Under the pieces are notes generated by a model that saw only the letters and a list, made by a program, of their open reading frames with translations, was not told the DNA's origin and made no database searches. A stretch of 64,000 nt of DNA, taken from positions 124,001-188,000 of the forward strand of contig JAJDYN010000029.1 of NCBI GenBank assembly GCA_022825135.1. Direction: 5' to 3'. The DNA comes from Gemmatimonadota bacterium (GTDB lineage Bacteria > Gemmatimonadota > Gemmatimonadetes > Longimicrobiales > Gaopeijiaceae). Shown here piece after piece: positions 1 through 10,761 of the stretch. The number at the start of each line of letters is the position of its first letter. Position 1 is the stretch's first letter. A program made the position numbers and the translations under genes.

Positions 1-1
1 G

Positions 2-577
2 CTGGCGGCGCTGGGTAGCGGACGCGCCGCCGGAATCGCGTGCGACGTGCGGCATCCGGAGGAGTGCCGGCGCCTGATCGATTCCGCGGCGGACCGCTTC
101 GGACGGCTGGATGTCCTGGTGAACAACGCCGGCTGGGGCCGCTTCGCCCCCATCGACGAGCTCTCCGTCGAGCACTGGCGCGAGCAGATCGACACCAACC
201 TGGGCGGCGTGTTCTACTGCTCCCGGGCGGCGGTCCCGCATCTGACCGACAGCGGCGGCGGCTGGATCATCAACATCGGCTCGCTCGCGGGCCGGCACGC
301 CTTCGCCGGTGGAACGGGATACAACGCCAGCAAGTTCGGCCTGCTCGGCATGACCGAAGCGATGATGCTCGATCTGCGCCACCGGAACATCCGCGTGAGC
401 CTCATCATGCCCGGAAGCGTGAACACCGGGTTCCGCGGCCAGTCCGCCTCGCACGACTGGAAGCTGGATCCGCGCGACGTGGCACGGGCCGTGGTGGACC
501 TGCTGGCCTATCCCGGGCGCGCCCTGCCCAGCAGGATCGAGTTGAGGCCCAGCCGGCCGACTCGAAAGCGAACGTGA
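2..577 (+). CDS. SDR-family oxidoreductase, 5' end cut by window
   Basis: This is a short-chain dehydrogenase/reductase whose start lies before the window; the frame is open from base 2. The Rossmann glycine motif is therefore missing. The visible part has the NNAG motif near base 122 (LDVLVNNAGWG), the catalytic Ser region (IINIGSLAG) and the YxxxK active site (YNASK, bases 320-334), followed by a PGSVNTGF segment typical of the family. SDRs use NAD(P)H to reduce or oxidise carbonyl/hydroxyl groups; the substrate cannot be told. It ends 37 bases before tdh on the same strand and may belong to the same transcript. Confidence 0.9.
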   Translation: MAALGSGRAAGIACDVRHPEECRRLIDSAADRFGRLDVLVNNAGWGRFAPIDELSVEHWREQIDTNLGGVFYCSRAAVPHLTDSGGGWIINIGSLAGRHAFAGGTGYNASKFGLLGMTEAMMLDLRHRNIRVSLIMPGSVNTGFRGQSASHDWKLDPRDVARAVVDLLAYPGRALPSRIELRPSRPTRKRT

Positions 578-614
578 CCACCCGAACCGGGATGACCCGC
601 GAGCACATCTCCGC

Positions 615-1586
615 ATGAAACGGACTCTGGTGATCGGGGCCGGCGGCCAGGTGGGCACCGAACTGGTTGTGGCGCTGCGCGCCCTGTACGGGCAGGAGAA
701 CGTGCTCGCGACCGACCTGAGCACGGATGCGGCGGCAACGCTGGGCGGCCCCTTCGCTCCCCTCGACTGCACGGACGGCGAGGCCGTGCTGGCTGCGGTG
801 CGCCGCTTCCGCCCCCACACCGTGTTCCATCTCGCGGCGCTCCTGTCGGTGGCCGGCGAAGAACGCCCCCGGCTGGCGTACCGGGTGAATCTGGGCGGTC
901 TGGTCAACGTCCTGGAGGCGGCGCGCGCGCACGGATCGGCCGTTTTCTTCCCGAGCTCCATCGCGAGCTTCGGCCCCTCCATTCCACTCGACCGAGTGCC
1001 GCAGGAAGCGGCCCAGCGGCCCGTCACCATGTACGGCATCACCAAGGCCGCGGGCGAGATGATCTGCGACTTCTATCACCTGCGCTTCGGCGTCGATACC
1101 CGCGGCGTGCGCTTTCCGGGCCTCATCTCGCATGTGGCCGAGCCCGGCGGCGGCACCACCGACTACGCCGTGGACGCCTTCCGGGAGGCGGGTGCGCGGG
1201 GCGCCTATACCTGTCCCCTGCGGCCCGACACGCAACTGGACATGATGTACATGCCGGACGCCGTCCGGGCCGTGATCGAGCTGATGGAGGCGGACCCGCG
1301 CCGGCTTGCACACCGCAACGCCTACAACATCACCGCCATGCAGTTTACTCCCCGGATGCTCGCCGCGGAGATCCGGCGTCACCTGCAGCACTTCCGCATG
1401 GCCTACCGGGTGGATCCGCTACGGCAGTCCATCGCCGACTCCTGGCCCCGGCGCCTCGACGATTCCGCGGCGCGCGAGGAGTGGGGATGGAGGCCGGAGT
1501 ACGATCTGGCCGCAATGGCCGCGGACATGTTCGCGCGGCTGCGGGATCCGGATTCCGCGGCCTCTGCATACCCGGTCACCACCTGA
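615..1586 (+). CDS. tdh: L-threonine 3-dehydrogenase, short-chain (epimerase-like) type
   Basis: This 323-residue protein is an extended SDR resembling the NAD-dependent, epimerase-like threonine dehydrogenases rather than the zinc MDR type of E. coli. Visible are the GxxGxxG dinucleotide motif (GAGGQVG, residues 8-14), YxxxK (Y140, K144) and the family-diagnostic stretches RFPGLIS, GGGTTDYAV, LDMMYMPDAV, VDPLRQSIADSWP and a C-terminal WGWRPEYDL. It would oxidise L-threonine to 2-amino-3-ketobutyrate in the cytoplasm. The next gene encodes the CoA ligase that uses that unstable product, 26 bases downstream. That pairing makes the assignment firmer than the fold alone would. Confidence 0.9.
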   Translation: MKRTLVIGAGGQVGTELVVALRALYGQENVLATDLSTDAAATLGGPFAPLDCTDGEAVLAAVRRFRPHTVFHLAALLSVAGEERPRLAYRVNLGGLVNVLEAARAHGSAVFFPSSIASFGPSIPLDRVPQEAAQRPVTMYGITKAAGEMICDFYHLRFGVDTRGVRFPGLISHVAEPGGGTTDYAVDAFREAGARGAYTCPLRPDTQLDMMYMPDAVRAVIELMEADPRRLAHRNAYNITAMQFTPRMLAAEIRRHLQHFRMAYRVDPLRQSIADSWPRRLDDSAAREEWGWRPEYDLAAMAADMFARLRDPDSAASAYPVTT

Positions 1587-1612
1587 CCGCCCCGACAACC
1601 CCCGGAGACCCC

Positions 1613-2847
1613 ATGCCGCTCGACCGCCTGACCGACGTGCTGGACGGCCACGTCCGCGAACTCGAACGGAAGGGCACCGCCAAGGGCGCGGAAGCCGTGG
1701 TCACGGCCGTGGAGATGCCACGCGGGGACCGCGGTCCCAGGATCAGGCTCGAGGGCGAGGGCGAGCGCCCCTTCATTCGCCTCAACTCCAACTCCTACCT
1801 GGGGATGGGTCTGCGTCCCGACGTCATCGCGGCGGAGGAGGCCGAGGCGCGGGCGTCGGGGGCGGGTCCGGGGGCGGTGCGCTTCATCAGCGGAACCTAC
1901 GCGGCGCACGTGGAACTGGAGCGCCGGCTGGCGCGTTTCCACGGACGCGAGGAGGCCATGCTGTTCTCCTCCGCCTACGCGGCGGTGGTGGGCTGCCTGG
2001 TCCCGCTCATCGACGCGGGGACCGCGCTCATCTCCGACGAGCTGAACCACAACTCCATCATCAACGCCGTGCGGCTGGCACGCCCCCTGTCGAAGGTGGT
2101 GTACCCCCACCTCGACATGCGCGCGCTGGACCGGGCCCTCGGAGAGGCCGCCGGCAAGGCCCGCCGCGCCGTCGTGGTGACCGACGGCATCTTCAGCATG
2201 CGCGGCGTGCACGCGCCCGTGGACGAGATCATGGAGATCGCCCGCTGCCACGACCGCAACTTCCCCGAGAACGTGGTGGTGGTGCTCGACGACTCCCACG
2301 GCGTGGGTGCCATCGGAGCCACCGGCCGGGGCACGGAGGAATACACCGGCGCCCCTCCCGTGGACATCACGGTGGCCACCCTGGGCAAGGCGCTCGGGGT
2401 CAACGGCGGCTACGTGGCGACCAGCTCGACGCTCGTGCGCTATCTGCGCGAGAGCGCCCCGTTCTACATCTACTCGAACCCGATCACGCCCGGGGAGGCA
2501 AGGGCCGCGCTGAAGGCGCTGGAGATTCTCGACAGCGGGGAGGGGCGGCAGCTGCTGGAGCGCCTGCGCGGGCTCACCCGGCGCTTCGAGGATGGCCTGG
2601 TGCGCCTTGGGATCGAAGTGCTGAAGGGCGAGCACCCGGTGGTGCCGCTGATGATCCGCGATACCGCGCGCACACACGAACTCGTGCGCCATCTCCGCGA
2701 CCATGGTATCCTGGCCACCGGTCTGGCCTTCCCCGTGGTGCCGCGCGGAGACGAGGAGATTCGCGCCCAGATCAACGCCGACCACACCGAGGCCGACATC
2801 GACTACGTGCTGGACGTGCTGGCGAATCGCCCGGGAGCTGAGGGGAA

Positions 2848-2851
<4 letters not shown>
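1613..2851 (+). CDS. kbl: Glycine C-acetyltransferase (2-amino-3-ketobutyrate CoA ligase)
   Basis: This PLP-dependent alpha-oxoamine synthase of 412 residues cleaves 2-amino-3-ketobutyrate with CoA to glycine and acetyl-CoA. The PLP lysine lies in [12 protein letters not shown] (K259). [16 protein letters not shown], the [13 protein letters not shown] segment and [10 protein letters not shown] are family hallmarks. I chose the ATG at 1613 because it follows a GGAG at 1604 and gives the family's usual N-terminus; the open frame extends further upstream only by overlapping tdh. With tdh it forms the two-step threonine-to-glycine route. Its stop overlaps the glnS start by four bases (ATGA). Confidence 0.92.
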
Positions 2852-4683
<1,832 letters not shown>

Positions 4684-4738
4684 GGGCGAGTGCCGGGCGG
4701 ATCCGGAAGGCGATTGGACAGGCTTCGGAGGAAGGACC

Positions 4739-6883
4739 ATGACACGGATACTCCGCTCAACTGATGCTCCGCCGGCGGGCAAACCCCGGCGCTTGCTGTG
4801 GGTCAACGCCCTGGCGTTGCTGGGCGTCGCGTGCGGGAGCCCCTATCCGCCCCCACCGGAGACGGCGCAGGACCCTGTCGTCGACACCCTGCACGGCGCT
4901 GTCTTCACCGATCCGTACCGGTGGCTGGAGGACCAGGAGAGCCCGCGGACGCGGGCGTGGATCGCCGAGCAGAACGCGTATGCGGAGCAGATCGTCGGCG
5001 AGTCGGCGCTGCGCACCGGGCTGGAGGCGCGCCTGCGGGAGCTGATGGAAGTTCCCGGCGTGGTGTATCCCCAGCGTCACGGGGACTACGAGTACTTCGC
5101 CTACCGCAAGCCTGGGCGGGAGGTGGGGGCAATCTACCGGCGGCCGGCGCCCGACGAGCCGGATGATGTCCCGTTGGACGTCACCGCTGACTACGAGGTC
5201 GTTGTCGATCCGCTGGACCTGCGCGCCGACGGAACCACGAGCGTCGGGATCCAGGACTTCTCGCTCGATGGCCGCCTGATGCTCTATTCGATCCGGGACG
5301 GGGGCCCGGACGAGATCGAAGTGCGGGTGCGCGACCTCGAGGCGGGCGAGGATCTTCCCGACCGGCTGCCGACGGCACTCTACGGCAGCGTCGCGTTCAC
5401 GTCCGACGGCGCGGGCTTCTACTACACCCACAGGTCCCGCCAGACCGGCCCCCGCGTTCGCCGGCATGTCCTGGGCACCGACATGTCGGAGGATGTCGAG
5501 CTGTTCGGGGCCGGGATCGGGCCGACCGCTTTCGTGAACGCCTCCGAAGTGGACGAGGGTCGCTACCTCATCTACACGGTGCAGCATGGCTGGGCGCGTA
5601 CCGATGTCTACCTGCATGACCTGAGTTCCGGAGCTGACCCGATGCCTCTCGTGGTCGGCGCACCCGCCCGCTTCCGGGCCCGCTGGGTGGACGGCGAGAT
5701 CTACCTGCTCACCAACCTGGATGCGCCCCTGAACCGCGTGGTGGCGGTGCGGCCGGATGCCCCCGACCCCAGCCAGTGGCGTGAGGTCATCCCCGAGGCC
5801 GAGGACCTGCTGACCGGCTATCAGTGGTTCGATGGCGACTTCGTCGCCGACTATCTGCGCAACGTGAGCAGCCGCATCGTGCGCTACGCGCGGGACGGTA
5901 CCGTGAAGGACGAGATCCCGATCCCCGAACATCACGTGGCGTCGTTCCGCGGACACGGTGCGGGCCGCGCCCTGCTCTCCCTCACATCCCTCCTCACGCC
6001 CCAGACCGTGGTCCAGCTCGACCTCGAGACCATGGAGACGGAGGAATGGCGGCCTTCGACGGTCCCCTTCGACGGCAGCGCCTACGAGATGAAGCAGGTA
6101 TGGTACACGTCCGCGGACGGGACCGAGGCGCCGATGTACGTGGCGCACCGCCGCGGACTGGAACTCGACGGCTCGACCCCCACCCTGCTCTATGGCTACG
6201 GGGGCTTCAACGTCAACCTGCTGCCACGCTTCGACGCGCGCGCGGCGGTCTGGATGGAGCAGGGCGGCGTCTACGCCATCGCGACGCTGCGCGGGGGAGG
6301 CGAGTTCGGCGAGGAGTGGCACCGCGACGGCATGCTGGAGAACAAGCCGAACGTCTTCGCCGACTTCATCGCGGCCGCCGAGTGGCTGGTGGACAACGGC
6401 TACACCAACCCGGACAGGCTGGCCATCCGGGGCGCAAGCAACGGCGGGCTGCTGGTCGGGAGCGCGCTGACGAAGCGGCCGGATCTCTTCCGCGCCGTAT
6501 TCGCCGGCCTCCCCGAACTCGATCTGGTGCGCTTCTACCAGTTCACCGAAGCCAACAACATGCCGGCGCTGCTCGAGTACGGGAACGGCGCCGTCCGCGA
6601 GGAATTCGAGGTGCTCCGCACCTTCTCGCCCTACCAGAACGTGCTTGACGGATTGGACTACCCGGCGGTCATGCTCACCCAGGGCGACCTGGACACGCGC
6701 GTGCCCCCGCTGCAGGCCCGCAAGATGACGGCGCGGCTACAGGCGGCGACCGGTTCAGGTCTTCCGGTGATCCTCGACTACGACGCGCGCACGGGGCACG
6801 CCGGCGGGCGCACCTTCAGCCGAAATGTGCGCAACGCCGCCATGGAACTGGCGTTTCTGCTGCAGCAGCTGGGGGTTGGGTAG
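4739..6883 (+). CDS. Prolyl oligopeptidase family serine peptidase (S9A), lipoprotein
   Basis: This 714-residue S9 peptidase would cut short proline-containing peptides, probably anchored outside the inner membrane: the N-terminus has a hydrophobic stretch ending in a lipobox-like LLGVACGS. The propeller starts with the family motif TDPYRWLEDQESPRT. The C-terminal alpha/beta-hydrolase domain has the nucleophile motif GASNGG (S567), the acid in GDLDTRV (D652) and the catalytic His in GHAGG (H687), plus the typical LYGYGGFN and LRGGGEFGEEWH. All catalytic residues are present. It stands alone on the plus strand and converges with the next gene. Confidence 0.94.
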   Translation: MTRILRSTDAPPAGKPRRLLWVNALALLGVACGSPYPPPPETAQDPVVDTLHGAVFTDPYRWLEDQESPRTRAWIAEQNAYAEQIVGESALRTGLEARLRELMEVPGVVYPQRHGDYEYFAYRKPGREVGAIYRRPAPDEPDDVPLDVTADYEVVVDPLDLRADGTTSVGIQDFSLDGRLMLYSIRDGGPDEIEVRVRDLEAGEDLPDRLPTALYGSVAFTSDGAGFYYTHRSRQTGPRVRRHVLGTDMSEDVELFGAGIGPTAFVNASEVDEGRYLIYTVQHGWARTDVYLHDLSSGADPMPLVVGAPARFRARWVDGEIYLLTNLDAPLNRVVAVRPDAPDPSQWREVIPEAEDLLTGYQWFDGDFVADYLRNVSSRIVRYARDGTVKDEIPIPEHHVASFRGHGAGRALLSLTSLLTPQTVVQLDLETMETEEWRPSTVPFDGSAYEMKQVWYTSADGTEAPMYVAHRRGLELDGSTPTLLYGYGGFNVNLLPRFDARAAVWMEQGGVYAIATLRGGGEFGEEWHRDGMLENKPNVFADFIAAAEWLVDNGYTNPDRLAIRGASNGGLLVGSALTKRPDLFRAVFAGLPELDLVRFYQFTEANNMPALLEYGNGAVREEFEVLRTFSPYQNVLDGLDYPAVMLTQGDLDTRVPPLQARKMTARLQAATGSGLPVILDYDARTGHAGGRTFSRNVRNAAMELAFLLQQLGVG

Positions 6884-6894
6884 GGGTAGCTGGC

Positions 6895-6925
6895 GGGGCC
6901 GCCGGCTGCTGGGACTACCGGCCCC
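6895..6925. terminator. Possible bidirectional terminator hairpin
   Basis: A GGGGCCG arm at 6895-6901 pairs with CGGCCCC at 6919-6925 around a 17-base loop. It lies in the 31-base gap between two convergent stop codons and the last codons of the minus-strand gene. No T-run follows on either strand, so this is a structural suggestion only. Confidence 0.3.
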
Positions 6926-8183
6926 GGTCGAGCGGCCAGAACTGGACGCGTTCCACGTCGAACTCGTCCATCACCCTCCCGAGGACGTAGTCTTCGCCGA
7001 TCTCGAAGACATCCAGACCGGGCGGTGTTTCGACAAATCCCTGAACGCGGCCGTCCGCGTCGAAGACCGTCCAGACGTTCCGATCCTGGCCCGGGTACCG
7101 GTATTCCTGGACCCAGAGATGCCCCAGCGGATCGGAGTGCAGGGCCTCGAACGCGGGGAAGTACTCGACGAGGGGCATAGTCTCGGTCGGGGCAGCGAGG
7201 CGCACCCGGAGTTCTTCCGGAAGACCGGCGAAGCTCTCGGCAAGCACGCGGTCCAGTTCGGCCTGCGTAGGACTGCGGAGCTCGTGGTCGCGGCGGATGA
7301 TCCTCAGCAATGCGCCGTCGCTCCCGTAGGCACGCAGTTCGTACCGGTCGGTGGGAGCCAGGACGACGAGGCCGCCCCAGATCGTCGCACCGGTGGACCG
7401 GCCGAAGGGATGGGCCCCCGTAGCCGGAGGGGTGGTCGAGACATACCACTCCTGCCCGGGATGAAGACCCAGCGATACCCGAAGCTCTCCGCCGGGGTCA
7501 AGAAGGCCGAAGTCCTCGTCGCGCCGGACAAGCGGCTCCCCGGAGTCGAACAAGCCACCAGCGAGGACCGGGCTCGGCTTCACCAGCATCGCCCCGTCGG
7601 GCAGCACCCCCAGAAACGAGTGGTAGCCATCGGCGAGGGTCACGGTGCGGCCGTGACCGCCGCGCGAATCGAAGATCTCCAGCCGTCTCCGGAACATGTT
7701 GTCGGCGGCAACCGAGTCACCGCGCCATCGGCTCACCGCTTCCGGCGTGTACCTGCTGAATTCTCCCGGGCCCTCGCCTCGTCCTCCCCATGTCTCCAGG
7801 TATGCACCATCGGCCGCGAAGACCCGCAAATCGGAGGTGCCGGCGTTGGCCACGACGATCCGGCCATCGGCGAGCCTGGTGGCGTCCCGAACGCCGAAGA
7901 GCATCTCGCCCGGGTCACCCTCTTCCGTCCCGATGGAAGCCGCAGGGGTCTCCCCGATTTGCCAGGCGAGACGCGAGCCCAGGGTTGGGCGCGCGTTTTC
8001 GACAATCGTCACGCCGGCGCTGTCGCGAACCTCGGAGCGAAGGGGCTGCGCGGCGTCGCGCTCGGAGTCACAGGCCGCCGCCACACCGAGGATGATCACC
8101 GGGAAGACTGCCAGGCCGTTCGGGCGTGCCCTGGAAAGCGGCCGCATTCGCGCCAGACGCCGGCATGCGGTTCCAGAGTACAT
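6915..8183 (-). CDS. 6-bladed beta-propeller lipoprotein
   Basis: This secreted protein of 422 residues has an N-terminal hydrophobic stretch ending in GVAAACDS, a lipobox. It then shows repeating propeller blades of the NHL/6-bladed class: RLADGRIVVANAGTSDLRVFAADG, WGGRGEGPGEFSR and a late EYRYPGQDRNVWTVFDADGRVQGFV. The GxGxGPGEF element is the usual signature of this class. I chose the ATG at 8183 because GGGGAG lies five bases before it; an ATG at 8147 is the alternative, and longer upstream frames have no such site. Function is unknown. Such proteins are thought to mediate ligand or protein binding outside the cell. Confidence 0.82.
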   Translation of the reverse strand: MYSGTACRRLARMRPLSRARPNGLAVFPVIILGVAAACDSERDAAQPLRSEVRDSAGVTIVENARPTLGSRLAWQIGETPAASIGTEEGDPGEMLFGVRDATRLADGRIVVANAGTSDLRVFAADGAYLETWGGRGEGPGEFSRYTPEAVSRWRGDSVAADNMFRRRLEIFDSRGGHGRTVTLADGYHSFLGVLPDGAMLVKPSPVLAGGLFDSGEPLVRRDEDFGLLDPGGELRVSLGLHPGQEWYVSTTPPATGAHPFGRSTGATIWGGLVVLAPTDRYELRAYGSDGALLRIIRRDHELRSPTQAELDRVLAESFAGLPEELRVRLAAPTETMPLVEYFPAFEALHSDPLGHLWVQEYRYPGQDRNVWTVFDADGRVQGFVETPPGLDVFEIGEDYVLGRVMDEFDVERVQFWPLDRGR

Positions 8184-8316
8184 TGCTCCCCTCAGCCAGT
8201 GGGCGACAAGCCGGGTGACCTGGACCGGAGGCCGGTAACCTCGTGGACCCTGCTGTTGAGACGCGCGAATGTCGTCTGCCTGTTGCCAGCCCAGGCTGCG
8301 ATTCCGCCGAAGCCGG

Positions 8317-8577
8317 TCATCGCCGGCTCCGGGGGTCGAGACCGGCGAGAGGATCGGGTTCGTCAGGCGAACCGGCCAACACCTTCCAGTAGCCACCCTT
8401 GTCGGGACCGACCCGCTCGATCTTCCCGGACGCGCGCAACTTGTCCAGCCGGTATCGGACGATGGATCTGGTGGTGCGCAGCGTGGCGGCGAGCTCGCGA
8501 CGGCTGGCGGACGGGTTCTGGTTGAGAAGGGCCAGGATGCGGTCCGAGAGGGCCGGCGGTCCCGGCGACCGAGGGTT
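8317..8577 (-). other. Second winged-helix domain, intact but out of frame with the upstream gene
   Basis: Read in the frame ending at 8317, this segment encodes LSDRILALLNQNPSASRREL, then a stretch ending VRYRLDKLRASGKIERVG and GGYWKVL. It is a clear paralogue of the in-frame winged helix of the DUF4062 protein (DGILAFLRKNPSASRRDI, then VRYQLDKL, GG and W). It has no plausible start of its own; the frame opens inside the neighbouring gene. One extra 11-bp unit in the adjacent array (8578-8610), or loss of one base, would join it in frame to the DUF4062 protein. The alternatives are a recent frameshift or an assembly error in the repeat. Confidence 0.7.
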
Positions 8578-10216
8578 CTTTCTGGTGGTTTTCTGGTGGT
8601 TTTCTGGTGGTCTCCTGACTGATAACGGACTGCGCCCCCCCTGCGTGCCGGCGGTCCCCAGCAGAGGCACCGGTCTCCTCTCCGGCCCTCGCGTCGAGAT
8701 CGTCAACAACCAGCCAGCGACCTCCCCTGGCCGGCCCGATACGACGTAAATTACCCAACTTCTTGAGTTTGTCTAACTGATACCGGACGCTTCCCTCGGT
8801 GGCCCCGTGAATGGTTTCGACGATGTCGCGACGGCTGGCCGAGGGGTTCTTCCGCAAGAAGGCGAGGATCCCGTCGCCCAATTTCTGGCTGGCGCCTTCC
8901 TTTTCTGGCGGTTTTCTGGCGGTTTTCTGGCGACGTTCTGGTTGTCCTTCGTCGCTTCCGGTCGCTTCCTGGGTGGTGTCGCGATAGGCTTGGGTAGTCT
9001 CATGGTCGCCGGATCGCCAAATCCTGATCAGGAATCCCGCGCCGACCTCGAACTCCGGCTCCGGCAGGCCCGCCTCGGCGCAGCGCCGGATCATATCCAC
9101 GGTTCCGGTGCCCATCCTCTCGATGTACTGCAGCAGGTACATCGACTCCGCAAGCAACGGATTGCCCGGTAGCGACTGGTGCGGCATGCGCAGCTTGTCC
9201 ACGGTCAGGGGCGGCGGCAACCGGCCCGAGTTCAGGACTTCCAAACGGTCCGCGAACAGCATCACCTGCACGCTGCTATTGTCCGTATAGTCCCGGTGGG
9301 CGACCGCGTTCACGATTGCTTCGGTCACCACCTCCTTCGGGATCTCGTACTTGACGGGCGCCTGCACGCTTTCCGCTCTGGTTCCCACCGACAGCGCGAC
9401 CTTGCTCATGACGAAGTCCACCGCCTGGTCCACGAGCGCGAAGACCGTGCCCTTGTAGACCTGGTAGGAGGGAATCGGCTTGGCCACCTCCGTCCCGTGG
9501 AAGTGCGCGCACTTGATCTCGGAGGAGATCAGGAAGCGTTGCGGGGCCTGTCCGAAGAGCAGCATTGCGGCGTTGGTCAACCGCCCCCTGTTCAACAGGT
9601 TCAGATGCCTGAGCAGATCCGGCGGCGGTGTCTCCGCCGGCAAGGGGAACTGCCGCGCCCTGCGCGCGATGCGGATGAAGCGGTACATGTCCTCAGTGTC
9701 CAGATCGTCGAGCGTGGCTCCCGAGCACGGCGTGGCGTCGAAAGGCCCGAAACGCAAGAGTTCCCTGGCTTCGAGGTATTGCACGAGCGAGGCGTAGAGC
9801 CCGGCAATGAGCTCCGCCGTTGTGGCGAACCGCCTTCGCACCAGACCGGCTTGCGCCCTGGCGATGAGCGCACGCATCCGCGGGTGTCGGTCGCCTTCTT
9901 CCGCCCCCTTCACGAAGATGAGCCGATGCTTCTCCAGCTCGGTGGCGCGGTTGAACTCGCGCTCGGTGGGCGACACTCCCTCGGCGTCCTCGCTCCCGTA
10001 GTCTCGTCCGAACAGGCCCACGTAGATGTCGCAACGGCCGACCTCATCGAGGTACACCCGGTCGGGACGCCGGTCCGAAGCCGGCACGTCCTCGAACAGG
10101 AAGACATCGAAGAACCGCCGCATCAGCGGGTCGCCGCGCAGGTAGTCGCGCAGCTGTTCTCTCTCTCTCGCGAACTCTCCTTGCACGCTGCTGATGAAGA
10201 TGCGGATCGGGATCAT
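8363..10216 (-). CDS. DUF4062 / COG2865-type ATPase / winged-helix protein
   Basis: The 617-residue product has three parts. Residues 1-100 match DUF4062, a domain often placed near TIR-like folds (RIFISSVQGEFAREREQLRDY and CDIYVGLFGRDYG). Residues 170-410 match the COG2865 predicted regulators with a HATPase-like fold (LLRHLNLLNRGRLTNAAMLLFG, AIVNAVAHRDYTDNSSVQVM, YIERMGTGTVDMIRRC). Residues 445-500 form a winged helix (NPSASRRDIVETIHGATEG). The AlbA/Schlafen nuclease-like domain usual at the N-terminus of COG2865 proteins is replaced by DUF4062. After residue 546 the frame leaves a second winged-helix coding segment and runs through basic low-complexity sequence, which suggests the true C-terminus is different. 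Role unknown; regulation or defence is plausible. Confidence 0.8.
   Translation of the reverse strand: MIPIRIFISSVQGEFAREREQLRDYLRGDPLMRRFFDVFLFEDVPASDRRPDRVYLDEVGRCDIYVGLFGRDYGSEDAEGVSPTEREFNRATELEKHRLIFVKGAEEGDRHPRMRALIARAQAGLVRRRFATTAELIAGLYASLVQYLEARELLRFGPFDATPCSGATLDDLDTEDMYRFIRIARRARQFPLPAETPPPDLLRHLNLLNRGRLTNAAMLLFGQAPQRFLISSEIKCAHFHGTEVAKPIPSYQVYKGTVFALVDQAVDFVMSKVALSVGTRAESVQAPVKYEIPKEVVTEAIVNAVAHRDYTDNSSVQVMLFADRLEVLNSGRLPPPLTVDKLRMPHQSLPGNPLLAESMYLLQYIERMGTGTVDMIRRCAEAGLPEPEFEVGAGFLIRIWRSGDHETTQAYRDTTQEATGSDEGQPERRQKTARKPPEKEGASQKLGDGILAFLRKNPSASRRDIVETIHGATEGSVRYQLDKLKKLGNLRRIGPARGGRWLVVDDLDARAGEETGASAGDRRHAGGAQSVISQETTRKPPENHQKEPSVAGTAGPLGPHPGPSQPEPVRQPSRARRHAAHHQIHRPIPAGQVARVREDRAGRSRQGWLLEGVGRFA
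8578..8610 (-). repeat. 11-bp tandem array 2 (three units, second linker)
   Basis: Three adjacent copies of TTTTCTGGTGG (first copy with one mismatch) lie inside the DUF4062 gene, just before the second winged-helix segment. Eleven is not a multiple of three, so each gain or loss of a unit changes the reading frame downstream. Because 11 and 3 share no factor, the array encodes the same cyclic peptide (TTRKPPENHQK) in whichever frame is used. Adding one unit would bring the second winged helix in frame. Confidence 0.85.
8901..8933 (-). repeat. 11-bp tandem array 1 (three units, first linker)
   Basis: Three adjacent copies of TTTTCTGGCGG (last copy with one mismatch) encode the linker RQKTARKPPEK that precedes the in-frame winged helix. 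The unit differs from that of array 2 by one base, so the linker-plus-winged-helix module looks like an old tandem duplication. Confidence 0.85.
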
Positions 10217-10266
10217 GGGTCAGCCTCTACCTCGACTGAAGTGGCCGGGATGGGCAGGCGGATGGA

Positions 10267-10761
10267 TCACGGATTCAGGACCCGATCCGGGTTGGCCTCG
10301 GCTTCCCACTCCACGTCGATGGGCGCGATGATGTCCCCCCGGATGCCGGGGGACAGGAGAGGAATCGGCTGCCTTCGCTTCCTGCGGTAGATCGCGAAGC
10401 CGCGGTCCAGGGTGAGGACCGGGCTGTCCCGATGCAGTTCGGACATCTGGACCAGACACGCATCCGCGAGGGACATCGGGACGTCACGGTACTTGCTCAT
10501 GAGGCGAAGGACCGCTTCAGCGTGATCGACCAGCCGAAACGACGGCTCGATGACGCCTCGGCGGATCAATGAGACCACTCCCTCCTCGCCTCCGCGGCCG
10601 AGACGACGGGCCAGAAAGCAGGCCTCGACGACCACGGCCTCGCAGGTAAGCAACGGGGATTCGATCCGGTCCCACTGCTCGCGCGCCCAGCGATGATCAC
10701 GGTCGCGATCATTCATGAACGCGACGAGAGGTCCCGCGTCAAGAATGACATCCCGGATCAC
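10267..10761 (-). CDS. vapC: PIN-domain toxin (VapC-like)
   Basis: This 164-residue PIN-domain protein is probably the ribonuclease toxin of a type II pair. The acidic active-site residues are visible in order: LDAGPLVAF (first Asp), CEAVVVEACF (Glu), MSLADACLVQ and LTLDRGFAIYRRK. Its start overlaps the stop of the antitoxin gene by four bases, the usual coupling for these modules. The tail after the last motif is somewhat longer than in small VapC proteins. The RNA target cannot be inferred. Confidence 0.87.
   Translation of the reverse strand: MIRDVILDAGPLVAFMNDRDRDHRWAREQWDRIESPLLTCEAVVVEACFLARRLGRGGEEGVVSLIRRGVIEPSFRLVDHAEAVLRLMSKYRDVPMSLADACLVQMSELHRDSPVLTLDRGFAIYRRKRRQPIPLLSPGIRGDIIAPIDVEWEAEANPDRVLNP

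Noticed and set aside
8317-8709. A separate small winged-helix gene on the minus strand
   Set aside because: It has no start codon with a ribosome site, begins inside the DUF4062 gene and repeats that gene's own linker and domain; an out-of-frame part of that gene is the simpler reading.
8578-8933. CRISPR-like array
   Set aside because: The 11-bp units are directly adjacent, too short for repeats, have no spacers, and are translated.
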